DNA of 64,000 nucleotides, taken from the NCBI GenBank assembly GCA_963835685.1, contig CAWIGI010000019.1:66556-130555 (forward strand), given 5' to 3'. Position numbers and translations under genes: made by a program. This document shows positions 27,601-38,338 of the stretch, one piece after another. Position 1 is the first letter of the stretch. Each line of letters starts with the position of its first letter. This DNA comes from DATAGF01 sp963835685 (GTDB lineage: Bacteria > Actinomycetota > Thermoleophilia > Miltoncostaeales > Miltoncostaeaceae). Under the pieces are notes generated by a model. It had not been told where the DNA came from and ran no database searches. It saw only the letters and a program-made list of their open reading frames with translations.

Positions 27601-28044
27601 CCGGCTGGCCACCACGCGGCCCTCGAAGCCCATCCAGTCGCCGATGTCGATCGACCCGGCGTCGGCGAACCCCTCCTCCCCCATCTCCGCCCTCGAGGCC
27701 ATGACCTGCAGGAACCCGCTCTCGTCCTTGAGGCGCATGAAGATGAGCCCGCCGTGGTCGCGCTTGAGCATCACGCGGCCGGCCACGCGCACCACGGCCT
27801 GGGTCTCGGCCCCGGCCTCGAGCGCCCCGTGCTCCTCGCGGATCTCGGCCAGCGTGTGATCGCGCGGGTACGAGACCGGGTACGGGTCGATGCCGCGCGC
27901 GCGGAGCGCGTCGACCTTCGCCAGGCGCCGGCGCCGCTGCTCGGCGGCGCTCCCGGTCAGGCCGGTCGGGGAGGCGGGTGGGTCGGAGGGGGTCGAGGCG
28001 GAGACCGGGGCGCTCCCTGCCGGGTGCGGGGCCGCCGCGACCAT
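24667..28044 (-). CDS. Lysyl-tRNA synthetase fused to MprF-type lysyl-phosphatidylglycerol synthase, LysRS first
   Basis: A 1125-residue two-enzyme protein. Residues 30-510 are a class II LysRS: OB fold (AGRVMLKRDHGGLIFMRLKD), motif 2 FRNEGIDTRHNPEFTMLE, motif 3 GLGVGVDRLVMLLTG. Residues 560-780 hold about six transmembrane helices. Residues 790-1110 are the DUF2156 lysyl-transferase domain (GDPIGAPGSVPLVVDEF, ITEFLIVRSAEELGRLGV, FNEKFQPEWLARSMVFEE). It should charge tRNA-Lys and move lysine onto phosphatidylglycerol, making the membrane less anionic. Mycobacterial LysX has the opposite order (membrane part first), which makes this arrangement notable. It may also be the cell's housekeeping LysRS. 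Confidence 0.88.
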   Translation of the reverse strand: MVAAAPHPAGSAPVSASTPSDPPASPTGLTGSAAEQRRRRLAKVDALRARGIDPYPVSYPRDHTLAEIREEHGALEAGAETQAVVRVAGRVMLKRDHGGLIFMRLKDESGFLQVMASRAEMGEEGFADAGSIDIGDWMGFEGRVVASRRGELSVLARSSRLLGKAVRPLPAKTRPLVDSETRARQRYLDLIVTPEARRVADVRTRTIAAIRGFLAGRGFTEVETPVLQPEAGGAAARPFITHHNALDIEMYLRIALELHLKRLIVGGYEKVFEMSRVFRNEGIDTRHNPEFTMLEAYQALADYRDMMALTEEMVGAAARAAIDTTEIEVGGEPVSLAPPWRRATMYELIKEHTGIDIHPSMPVEEARRIGTEAGVEWEDSWGAGKICDAIYDEQVEHLLTGPVFVCDHPREVSPLARAHRDDPTLVERFEVVIAGRELANAYSELTDPIDQRERFEAEARAKAAGDPEAGDVDEDYLRAMELGMPPTGGLGVGVDRLVMLLTGATTIRDVLLFPTLRPEAGDPAAPARRLVPLAVPVPRPGPAAPVASAAPTPQPERLTLPAAPRGRATRRGVLAALVAVAGVISLLAALPVVHSRLGTGALLGIDGRAGGSIASVIIGLVTLLAAGQLARGKRSAWWLALALLLGATVVHVVKGPHVLAALACGALALALVWFREDFRAPGDPPSLWTALRFIPLWLGGVLLYGVIALLVERNRVTPDLSVGGVLETIFGGLIGLDGPYEYESRLFGEFFTDSLLALGIAGVALLAFLVFRPLAQRQTVAPEDRRRAEDLVHAYGSDTLAYFALRDDKSLFFSSDGQAMVAYTYLQGYALASGDPIGAPGSVPLVVDEFAAFCHERGWRVAYLAVRESDLPLYEARGMKAMYLGDEAIIRCDRIDIHGPGMKKVRGAVSRVARDHTFALMRESEAAPELVDELNAISEHWRGKHPERGFTMALSQDVDGESDEMVLALARDGAGKVAGFLRLVPCFGAEPGYSLDLMRHEPSAPNGITEFLIVRSAEELGRLGVVRLSMNFASWGRLFNADAELGPRDKALKWVVEKLNPFFQIKSLHDFNEKFQPEWLARSMVFEEAADLPHVSILYAGVEGFLNVPVLGRLLVPPVVATRGA

Positions 28045-28435
28045 AACCCGACGCTCGCGACGGCGAAATCCCCTTGCCCCGGCGCGTCCTTGAACTCAAG
28101 GGCCGGCGCTTCCCCCGCTGACGCGGCGGCGGCGCGGTCGATCGGCTCTGGCCCTCGAGCGCGAGGTTCTTGCGACGTTGCGGACGCGGTTCGCCGATCC
28201 GGGCCTTCGGCCCGGCCGCCGGGCACGCCTGCTCTGCTCAGGAGCGTCGCGGCCCGGCGGAACCCGGGCGGGCCGACCTGCGGGCGGAGGTCGACACGGC
28301 CGACGGGCTGAGAGGTCTGGTGCCAATTGGCGGCGGCGGCCTCTGCCAATTGGCACCACCCCGCGCGCACTCGCACCACGCCTTCGAGGCGCTCATGTCC
28401 TGATCGTCGCGTGATTCCTCGGCAGGGTGGGTCCG
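28045..28435. other. Intergenic region between LysRS-MprF and the zinc-ribbon gene
   Basis: About 390 bases with no convincing gene; frames here are short and family-less. It must hold the promoters of two divergent genes. The outstanding element is the long inverted repeat at 28318-28358, about 80 bases upstream of the plus-strand gene. One intact GTCGAC occurs near 28290. Confidence 0.5.
28318..28358. repeat. 14-base perfect inverted repeat with two GCCAATTGGC palindromes
   Basis: TGGTGCCAATTGGC (28318-28331) is repeated inverted as GCCAATTGGCACCA (28345-28358) with a 13-base spacer. Each arm itself contains the 10-base palindrome GCCAATTGGC. AT-rich cores at this GC level, symmetry and position upstream of a gene suggest paired operator sites; an RNA hairpin is the alternative. 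Confidence 0.55.
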
Positions 28436-28951
28436 ATGGCGAGAAGCCTCTACAAGGGGGAGCGGCTGGGGAAGAGGCCGCCGTGCCTGATCTGCATGGG
28501 CCCGGGACAGGGGGAGCGGGGGCTCCTGCGGCTTCCCGGCGGGGTGTCGGTGTGGCTCTGCGCCGCGCATCGGAGCCCCGAGTTCCAGACCCGACGGGCG
28601 GGACGGGACCTCACGGTAAGCCTGATGCGGGCGTGGCAGGCGGCCGGGTGCATGACGCGGGCGCGCCATCGCGCCCTCGATGCGCACCTGGCCCGCCTCG
28701 CCGGGCCGCCCGCGCGCGCCCGGCCGGGCTCCTACACCTGGCCCGAGCTCCGGCGCGAGGCCGAGCGGCGCTACGCGTCAGGCGAGCGCCCTGCCGGGGT
28801 GATCGGGGCGCTGCGAGGCGCCGTGGCCGGCGGGCTGGCGAGGGCGCCGTCGCGGCGCACGATGCTGCGGTGGTTCGCCGAGGGGCGGTGGCTGGACGGC
28901 GAGGGCTTGGCGGGAACGAACCAGTTCCGCCCCCCGGAGCCCGGCTCCCGA
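28436..28951 (+). CDS. Conserved actinobacterial protein with zinc-ribbon-like N-terminus, function unknown (3' end uncertain)
   Basis: ATG at 28436 after an AGGGTGG ribosome site. Residues 1-45 carry CLICMGPG and later WLCAAHRSP, a C-x2-C...C-x2-H set that could bind zinc. A helical core follows (RRAGRDLTVSLMRAWQAAG, ARHRALDAHLARL), then YTWPELRREAERRYASGERP and RTMLRWFAEGRWLDGEG, which resembles a helix-turn-helix end. I know similar proteins only as hypothetical. The open frame continues antisense through the protease gene to 30070, which is implausible; I end it at the protease stop and suspect a missed stop or indel. Confidence 0.5.
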
Positions 28952-29968
28952 TCAGGCGGGCGGCAGCTCGACCGGGGTCAGGGCGAGGGCGCGGCGGGCG
29001 CCGTCGCGGACGATCCCGAGCTCGACCCGGCGGCCGATGCGGTCGGGGCCCATGAGGCGCTGGAGGTCGCCGACGTCGGCCACGGGAACCCCGTCCACGT
29101 CCACGATCAGGTCCTCGGCCCGCAGGCCGGCGCGCTCGGCCGGGCTGCCGGAGACGACCTCGACCACCTCGATCGCCGCCTCGCGCCCCAGGTCCGACGC
29201 GGCGCGCGGCGGCAGGGGCCGCGGCCCGCCGGCGATGCCGACGTAGGCGCGGCGCACGCGGCCCTCGCGCATCAGCGCCGCGACGATCGCGCGGGTGGTC
29301 GCGTTGACCGGCACCGCCAGCCCCAGCCCGAAGCCGGCGACGGCGGTGTTGACGCCCACCACGCGGGCGCGGCTGTCCGCCAGGGCCCCGCCCGAGTTGC
29401 CCGGGTTGAGGGCCGCGTCGGTCTGGATGACGTCCTCCACCACCCGCCGCGCCCGGCCGCGGCCGACGGGCAGCGAGCGGCCGAGGGCCGAGACCACCCC
29501 GGCCGTGACCGAGCCCGCGAGCCCGAACGGGTTGCCGATGGCCACCACGAGCTGGCCCACCGTCAGGCGGTCGGCGTCGCCGAGCGCCGCCGCCGGCAGC
29601 TCGGTGCCGTCCGCCCGCAGGACGGCGAGATCCGAGAGCGGGTCGGCCCCCACGAGCGACAGGGCGAGGTCGCGGCCGTCGGTCAGGCGGGCCCGCAGCC
29701 CGCCCCCCGACCCCTCCACGACGTGGGCGGACGTGATCAGGAAGCCGTCCGGCGTGATGATCACCCCGCTGCCGCTGCCCTCCCCCTGCCCCCCGCGCCG
29801 GTCGCGGCGGACCACCCGGATGCTCGCGACCGAGGGCCCGAGCGCGCGGGCGACCGCGGTGACGGCCCGCGAGTAGGCGTCCAGCGCCTCGGCATCGTCC
29901 TCGGGGCCGCCCGAGGGGCCCGGGTCCTGGATCGCCCCGGTGACGTCGTCGATGAAGCCGATCCCCAC
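28952..29968 (-). CDS. Trypsin-like serine protease with C-terminal PDZ domain (HtrA/DegP-like)
   Basis: A 338-residue S1C protease. The catalytic triad is visible: His in GFLITSAHVVEG, Asp in DPLSDLAVLRADG, Ser in DAALNPGNSGGALAD. A PDZ domain occupies about residues 245-335 (ELPPA end; GSPAERAGLRAEDLIVDVDG). Unlike most HtrA proteins it has no signal peptide or transmembrane anchor at the N-terminus (MGIGFIDDVTGAIQD...), so from this start it would be cytosolic. It converges with the zinc-ribbon gene and diverges from the HxHH membrane gene. Confidence 0.88.
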   Translation of the reverse strand: MGIGFIDDVTGAIQDPGPSGGPEDDAEALDAYSRAVTAVARALGPSVASIRVVRRDRRGGQGEGSGSGVIITPDGFLITSAHVVEGSGGGLRARLTDGRDLALSLVGADPLSDLAVLRADGTELPAAALGDADRLTVGQLVVAIGNPFGLAGSVTAGVVSALGRSLPVGRGRARRVVEDVIQTDAALNPGNSGGALADSRARVVGVNTAVAGFGLGLAVPVNATTRAIVAALMREGRVRRAYVGIAGGPRPLPPRAASDLGREAAIEVVEVVSGSPAERAGLRAEDLIVDVDGVPVADVGDLQRLMGPDRIGRRVELGIVRDGARRALALTPVELPPA

Positions 29969-30066
29969 GGTCCGGCGACGGTAGCACCGCCCCCCCGGGC
30001 CCGCCCGCCGCCGCTTGAACGGCCCTCGGCGCGCGCATACCGTTGCCTCGGGGACGGAGGACGCGC

Positions 30067-30822
30067 GTGATCACGTGGTACCGGGAGACCATCATGGAGA
30101 CCGGCCGGTCCGGTGTCCTCTGGATGCTGATCGCCTTCGTGATCACATTCGCGATCACGCGCTGGGTGACGCGGCGCATCCGCGCCCGGCCCGCCGACGC
30201 CGACCCGGACGACCAGGGCCTCGTCGCCGACATCCACATCGGCGGGGTCCACATCCACCACCAGGTCTGGGGGATCCTGCTCATCCTGGTCGCGGCGGTC
30301 CTCGAGTTCGCCTACCAGCCGGACACGCCCTGGGTGGAGATCCTCGGCGCGACCTTCGGCATCGGTGCGGCGCTCACCCTCGACGAGTTCGCGCTCTGGG
30401 TGCACCTCGACGACGTCTACTGGTCGGAGGAGGGCCGCAAGTCGATCGACGCGGTGATCATCGCCGCCTGCATCGGCGCGGTCCTGCTGATCGGCACGGC
30501 ACCGTTCGGCGTCAACGACAACGTGTCCCGGGAGGGCTTGGTGAGCATCGCCATCACCGTCCTCGTCACGATCGGATTCGCGCTGGTGGCCGTGCTCAAG
30601 GGCAAGCTCGCCCTCGGCCTCATCGGCCTCTTCTTCGCCCCGTTCGCCGTCGTCGGGGCGATTCGGCTCGCCAAGCCCGACTCCCCCTGGGCGCGCCGGC
30701 GATACGGGACGCGACCGAAGAAGATGGCCCGGTCGCTGCGCCGATACGGCCAGGCGCGGCAGGAGCGGCTGGACCGCATCCGCGACCTGCTCGGCGGCGC
30801 CCCCGGCTCCCCCGAGGGCTGA
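30067..30822 (+). CDS. HxHH-motif integral membrane protein, copy 2
   Basis: A 251-residue membrane protein from GTG 30067 after GGAGG. Helix 1 is GVLWMLIAFVITFAITRWV; then DIHIGGVHIHHQVWGILLIL, DTPWVEILGATFGIGAALTL, DEFALWVHLDDVYWSEEGRK and two or three more helices. The C-terminal 50 residues are basic (RRRYGTRPKKMARSLRRYG). It is a paralogue of 20541-21281 and intact, so it serves as template for repairing that copy. Function unknown; the HIHH cluster lies at a membrane face. Confidence 0.75.
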   Translation: MITWYRETIMETGRSGVLWMLIAFVITFAITRWVTRRIRARPADADPDDQGLVADIHIGGVHIHHQVWGILLILVAAVLEFAYQPDTPWVEILGATFGIGAALTLDEFALWVHLDDVYWSEEGRKSIDAVIIAACIGAVLLIGTAPFGVNDNVSREGLVSIAITVLVTIGFALVAVLKGKLALGLIGLFFAPFAVVGAIRLAKPDSPWARRRYGTRPKKMARSLRRYGQARQERLDRIRDLLGGAPGSPEG

Positions 30823-30835
30823 GCTCGCGGGCCGG

Positions 30836-31661
30836 TCAGCCGGCGGCGATCATCACGACGCCCGCCAGGGCGACCCCGGCGCCGACGGCCTGGAGCCGCC
30901 CGAGCCGCTCGTGCAGCGCGACGGCGGCAAGCGCGACCGTCACCACCGGGTAGAGCGATCCCAGGACCGCGACCACGCTCACCAGGCCGCGCTGGCTGCC
31001 GGCCGCGAACATGAGGTTGGCGGAGGCGTCCAGCACGCCGGCCACGGCGATCGGCACCAGCAGGCGGCGGCCGACGGCGAGGCTCGCGCCGACGATCGCA
31101 ACCCCGAGCAGGGCGATGGGAACGGAGCCCGTGCGCGCGGCGATCAGGCTCCAGAGCGCCCCGCCCCTCCGCGGACTCGGCCAGCAGCACGAAGAACCCG
31201 CCGAAGCCCGCGGCCGCGACGAGCGCGAGGCCGAGGCCCCGGCGCGAGGCCGGCCCCGGAGCGCTCGCGGCGAGGGCCGCCCCCGCGAGCGCGACGAACA
31301 TCCCGACGAGCGCGAGCGGCCCCGGCGACCGCCCAGCGGCGAGGTCGACCGCGAGGGGCACCAGCGCGCCCAGTGCCGAGATCGGCGCGACGAGGCTCAT
31401 CGTGCCGACCGCCAGGCCACGGTAGAACGCCGCGAGGCCCACCGCGCCGCTGACGCCGGCGGCGATGCCGAGCCCGTACGCCCCCGCCGACGGCGACCCG
31501 GGGCGCGTCAGCGCGACGAGCACGAGGGCCAGGACCAGCCCGAAGGCCTGGGAGATCGCGACCACCGAGATCGCCGACGCGCGCCGGCTCGCCAGCCCGC
31601 CGAGAAAGTCGGCGACGCCCCAGGACAGGCTCGAGGCCAGGCCGAGCGCGATGGCCAGCAC
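30836..31661 (-). CDS. EamA/DMT family transporter, frameshifted in the middle
   Basis: A ten-helix drug/metabolite transporter. The first half is MLAIALGLASSLSWGVADFL...GTMSLVAPISALGALVPL; the second half, in another frame, is VPIAVAGVLDASANLMFAAG, RGLVSVVAVLGSLYPVVTV and LHERLGRLQAVGAGVALAGV. The frames meet in a G/C-rich run near 31163 (GAGGGGCGGGGCGC). Removing one base restores 274 residues, a normal DMT length. Convergent with the HxHH gene, whose stop is 14 bases away. Confidence 0.78.
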
Positions 31662-31685
31662 CCCGGGGCTACCTGCGTCCGGGGC

Positions 31686-34574
<2,889 letters not shown>

Positions 34575-34777
34575 CCGTCAAGTGTAGTGAGGGGTCCGGC
34601 GCGCCCGCCGTCCACCGCGCGCTCGTCCGTCCCTTCGCGCTTGTCCCTCCGGCCGACCGGGGCTGGAGCGGGTTGGCCGGAGGTACATACGTACCGTCAC
34701 CGCCCGGCCCTACCGTCGAGGGGGTGCTATCACCTGACCGGTTGAACCGCGCCGCGCCCACCAGCGAACCAGTTGTC

Positions 34778-36985
34778 GTGAGGCCCTCTTCGGCGACGAC
34801 CCCGCTGCGCACCGCGCTCGTCTGCCTGCTCGTCGCCGTGGCCGCCGCCCTCGCCCTCGCGGCGCCCGCGATGGCGGCCGACGAGCCCGCGACGGTGCCG
34901 GCGGCGGTCGTCGAGCCGCTCGGCGCCGAGAGCGCGGCGGTCGTCTCCTATCGCGAGCTGGTCGGCGCCGCGGACGCGCGCAACCTGAACGCCGCCGTCG
35001 TCGACACATCCAGCTACTGGGTCGCCGCGAGCGACCGGCAGGGCAGGGTCATCGCGGCCTCCATCCCCCGGCCGAAGGCGGGCCAGGACTTCGCCCAGTC
35101 CACCGTCCCCGCCGCGCCGGCGGCCCAGCGGGGCGCGGCCTCGACGGGCCTGCCGGGGGCGTTCGACCTCGCCGCCCGGCTGCGCGCCGACGGCGTGGCC
35201 GTGCTCGGCCCGGCCGCGGCGGCCGATTCCGGGTCCGGCATGAGCGGCACCCTGCGCTTCCTGCTGCTGCCGCTCGGCTTCGCGCTGGTCGCCGCGTTCA
35301 TCGTCGGCGGCTTCCTCCTGATCCGCGGCCGCAACCCCGAGCGGCGCGGGCTCGGCGGGCGCGGCGGCGCGGCGGGCCACGGCAGGATCCGCAAGAGCGC
35401 GCAGGTCGAGGCGCCGCCCACGCGGTTCGCCGACGTCGCAGGCTGCGACGAGGCGGTCGAGGAGCTGCGCGAGGTGGTGGTCTTCCTCAAGGAGCCCGGG
35501 CGCTTCCGGCGCGTGGGCGCCCGCATGCCGCGCGGCGTCGTCCTGCACGGGCCGCCGGGCACCGGCAAGACGCTGCTCGCCAAGGCCGTCGCGGGCGAGT
35601 CCGGCGTGCCGTTCTTCGCCCTCTCGGGCTCCGACTTCGTGGACACCTTCGTCGGCGTCGGCGCGTCGCGGGTGCGCGACCTGTTCGACCAGGCCCGCCG
35701 CAGCGAGACGGGGGCCATCATCTTCTTCGACGAGCTCGACGCCATCGGCCGCGCCCGCGGCGCGGGCAACTCCGGCGCCGACTCGGAGCGGGAGGGGACC
35801 CTCAACCAGCTCCTCGTGGAGCTCGACGGCTTCGGCGAGCGCGACCGGATCGTCGTCGTCGCGGCCACCAACCGGCTCGACATCCTCGACGCGGCGCTGC
35901 TGAGGCCGGGCCGCTTCGACCGGCGCGTGCAGGTGGGCCTCCCGGCCGAGGCCGGGCGCCTCGCGATCCTGCGGCTCCACTCGAGGCACATGCCGATCGC
36001 CGCGCCCGGGTCGCTGGACGGCCTGGCGCGGGTGACGGCCGGTTTCGCGGGCGCCGACCTGGCCAACATCGTCAACGAGGCGGCGATCATGGCCGCCCGC
36101 GCGGGCCGCGACACGATCCTGCCCGCCGACCTCGACGAGGGCATGCTGCGCGCGATCGCGGGCCCCCAGCGCAACGACCGCCGCATCGGCGAGGGCGAGC
36201 TGGAGGTCATCGCCTGGCACGAGGCCGGCCACGCCCTGGCGGCCGAGCTGTGCCCGACCCACCAGAAGGCCCAGCGCATCACGATCCTCTCGCGCGGCGA
36301 CGCCGGCGGCCTGGCGCTGTACGGCAGCCTCGACCGGGCGCTCACCTCCCAGCAGCACCTGCACGAGCGGATGGTCGTCGCGATGGCCGGGCGGGCAGCC
36401 GAGCAGACCCGCTTCGGCCTGATCTCGTCCGGCGCCGCCAACGACCTGGAGCAGGTCAACGGGATGGCCCGCGAGGCGGTCGAGCGGCTCGGCTTCTCGC
36501 CCCGGGTGGGCCAGATCATCTCGACGGCCGGGCCCCACCAGGTGCCGCTCTCGGCGGAGACCCGCCGCGTGATCGACGAGGAGATCCGGCGGATGGTTGA
36601 CGCCGCCTACGAGGACGCGGTCGCCCTGCTCGAGGACCACCGCGCCGAGCTCGACACCCTCGCGACGGTGCTCCTGGAGCGCGAGCAGATCGACCGGGCC
36701 GAGATCGAGTCGGTCCTCGCCGCCGTGGCCGGCGGCGGCCGGCGCCTGCCCGCGCGGGCCGACGCCCTGCCCACGCGGCGCGAGCCCGTGCCCGTCGAGG
36801 CCTCCCCTGAGCCGCAGGCCGCCGAGCCGGTGGGCGTGAGATCGCGCAGGCGCCTGGCCCGGCCCGCCCCCCCCGGCCGCCGCGTCCGGGCCGGGGTCGA
36901 GGCCGCCGCGGCGACCGTGTACGCGATGACGCTCCCCCGCCTCCGCCGCCCGCGGGCGCGCCGCAAGCGGCCGCGCACCGCCTAG
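34778..36985 (+). CDS. ftsH: ATP-dependent zinc metalloprotease FtsH
   Basis: Membrane-anchored AAA+ protease. From the GTG at 34778 it is 735 residues: TM1 at about 10-33, an extracytoplasmic part, TM2 at about 160-185 (FLLLPLGFALVAAFIVGGFL), the AAA domain (VVLHGPPGTGKTLLAKAVAG, IIFFDELDAIGRARG, TNRLDILDAALLRPGRFDRR) and the peptidase zinc site WHEAGHALAAE with a third-ligand Asp in AANDLEQVN. The tail is Pro/Arg-rich. The open frame extends upstream past the divergent uvrA start, so an earlier start is unlikely; GTG 34724 is an alternative. It degrades misassembled membrane proteins and regulators. Confidence 0.92.
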   Translation: MRPSSATTPLRTALVCLLVAVAAALALAAPAMAADEPATVPAAVVEPLGAESAAVVSYRELVGAADARNLNAAVVDTSSYWVAASDRQGRVIAASIPRPKAGQDFAQSTVPAAPAAQRGAASTGLPGAFDLAARLRADGVAVLGPAAAADSGSGMSGTLRFLLLPLGFALVAAFIVGGFLLIRGRNPERRGLGGRGGAAGHGRIRKSAQVEAPPTRFADVAGCDEAVEELREVVVFLKEPGRFRRVGARMPRGVVLHGPPGTGKTLLAKAVAGESGVPFFALSGSDFVDTFVGVGASRVRDLFDQARRSETGAIIFFDELDAIGRARGAGNSGADSEREGTLNQLLVELDGFGERDRIVVVAATNRLDILDAALLRPGRFDRRVQVGLPAEAGRLAILRLHSRHMPIAAPGSLDGLARVTAGFAGADLANIVNEAAIMAARAGRDTILPADLDEGMLRAIAGPQRNDRRIGEGELEVIAWHEAGHALAAELCPTHQKAQRITILSRGDAGGLALYGSLDRALTSQQHLHERMVVAMAGRAAEQTRFGLISSGAANDLEQVNGMAREAVERLGFSPRVGQIISTAGPHQVPLSAETRRVIDEEIRRMVDAAYEDAVALLEDHRAELDTLATVLLEREQIDRAEIESVLAAVAGGGRRLPARADALPTRREPVPVEASPEPQAAEPVGVRSRRRLARPAPPGRRVRAGVEAAAATVYAMTLPRLRRPRARRKRPRTA

Positions 36986-37000
36986 CTGCACCGCCGGCAC

Positions 37001-37012
37001 ACGTTGTGAACG
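37001..37012 (+). repeat. Left terminal inverted repeat of the IS481 element
   Basis: ACGTTGTGAACG, the exact reverse complement of the 12 bases at 38029-38040, as expected for the ends of a DDE-transposase element. Confidence 0.75.
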
Positions 37013-37085
37013 GCTGAGGAGGCATCCGGGCCTCCGGTGAGGCTGTGGGTCGCCACGACTCACACCTCCTCAAAGGAGAGCCCGG

Positions 37086-38050
37086 ATGCAGCTGCACGCT
37101 AACGCCGCCCTCGGACCGGCCGGCCGTCTCCGGCTGGTTCGGCCTCATCGAGCAGGGCCACTCCATCAGGGCCGCCGCGGCGGCCCTTGCGCGTCTCCCC
37201 GGCGACCGCCCACCGCTGGTGGCGCCGCTGGATCAGCGCCAGCGAGCCCGCCCGAGCGCACGCGGCGCCTGCCTGGCTGACCGCTCGAGCCGGCCCCGCC
37301 GCCAGCCGCGCCGGCTCAGCGCCGACGCCAGGAGGCCCCGATCCTGGCCGCCCGGGCCCAGACCAACCTGGGCCCGGGGCGGCTGGCCCACATCGTGCGG
37401 CCGGGCCCGCTCGACGATCTACAAGGTCCTTGCCCGGCACGGGCGCTCGCGCCGGCGGCAGGGCCCGCGCCCGCTCGGGCGCCGCCATGAGTGGTCGCGG
37501 CCCGGGGCGCTGATCCACATCGACACCGCCCGCCTGGCGCGCTTTGAGCGGCCCGGGCACCGCACCCGCGGCCGCCGGCGTCGGCAAGGCCAACGAGGGC
37601 CTGGGCCAGGTCCACCTGCACGTGGCCGTCGACGACATGAGCCGCTACGCCGACGTCGAGCAGCACGCCGACGAGCGCCGCGCCCACCTGCGCGGCGTTC
37701 CTGGCCCGTGCCCTGGCCCACTTTGGCGAGCTCGGGCCTCGAGCCGGCCGAGGCCGTCATGACCGATCGGCGCCATGAACTACCGGCTGGCGGCCGCCTT
37801 CCAGGAGCAGCTTCGCCGCGCCGGCGCGCGCCACATCCTCACCCCGCCCTACACGCCGCGCTGGAACGGCAAGGCCGAGCGCTTCATCCAGACGCTCAAG
37901 GCCGAGTGGGCCTACGCGCACGAGTGGCCCTCATCTGTCGCCCGCGCGCGGGCCCTCTCGAGCTGGATCAGGACCTACAATCGGCGCCGGCTCCACAGCT
38001 CGCTGGGTGACCGGCCCCCGATCAGCCGCGTTCACAACGTCCGTGGGTAG
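37086..38050 (+). pseudogene. IS481-family transposase, apparently frameshifted several times
   Basis: The ATG at 37086 follows AAAGGAGAG. Pieces in different frames join into one transposase: MQLHANAALGPAGRLRLVR, LIEQGHSIRAAAAAL, RVSPATAHRWWRRW (HTH), IYKVLARHGRSRRR, LIHIDTARLARFERPGHRTR (first Asp), VHLHVAVDDMSRYADVE (second Asp), PPYTPRWNGKAERFIQTLKA (Glu) and TYNRRRLHSSLGDRPPISRV. At least four slips are needed, yet every catalytic residue survives, so errors in a working gene are as likely as decay. Confidence 0.75.
38029..38040 (-). repeat. Right terminal inverted repeat of the IS481 element
   Basis: CGTTCACAACGT; it overlaps the last codons of the transposase frame (SRVHNVRG), which is common in compact insertion sequences. 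Confidence 0.75.
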
Positions 38051-38093
38051 GACAGCTGATATGGAGTGATTCCTGTCAAGAGGCACGGCGAGG

Positions 38094-38118
38094 AGGGCCT
38101 GCGTGAGCGGGCCTTTTT
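38094..38118 (+). terminator. Weak hairpin followed by T5 between the two IS elements
   Basis: AGGGCC and GGCCT can pair around an 8-9 base loop and are followed by TTTTT, one of few T-runs in the window. It could terminate plus-strand transcription leaving the IS481 element. The stem is short with one bulge, so this is tentative. Confidence 0.3.
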
Positions 38119-38338
38119 CATGGGTCAGGAGAGCGCGCCGGGGTGGCGCTCGACGGTCGCGGTCAGGCTGATATGCGCGGGTTGGGTACCGCATGACCGG
38201 GTGTCCGGCGGGGGCGGGGCGCTGTCTAGGATCGAGCGTGGCCCGCGGGCTGCTCATAGCTGTATCGCGCATCGCCCCTCGCGGCGTCCTTGGCCGGCCG
38301 GCCGGCGCGCTCTCCTCGCCCAGGATGCTCGCCGGGGC

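Larger units (their letters stand above)
37001..38040 (+). mobile_element. IS481-family insertion sequence
   Basis: Bounded by perfect 12-base inverted repeats: ACGTTGTGAACG at 37001-37012 and CGTTCACAACGT at 38029-38040; the match continues imperfectly inward (GCTGAGG / CAGCCG). It encloses one DDE transposase frame. It starts 15 bases after the ftsH stop. No clear target-site duplication could be read, partly because the true outer ends are uncertain. It abuts the IS110 element, so one probably landed beside or into the other. Confidence 0.75.

Noticed and set aside
28952..30070. Extension of the zinc-ribbon gene antisense through the protease
   Set aside because: Composition changes abruptly after about codon 170 and the overlap with a clearly real protease makes coding on both strands implausible.
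37086..38050. Several separate small genes in the IS481 region
   Set aside because: The short frames are consecutive pieces of one transposase; their motifs fall in the correct DDE order.
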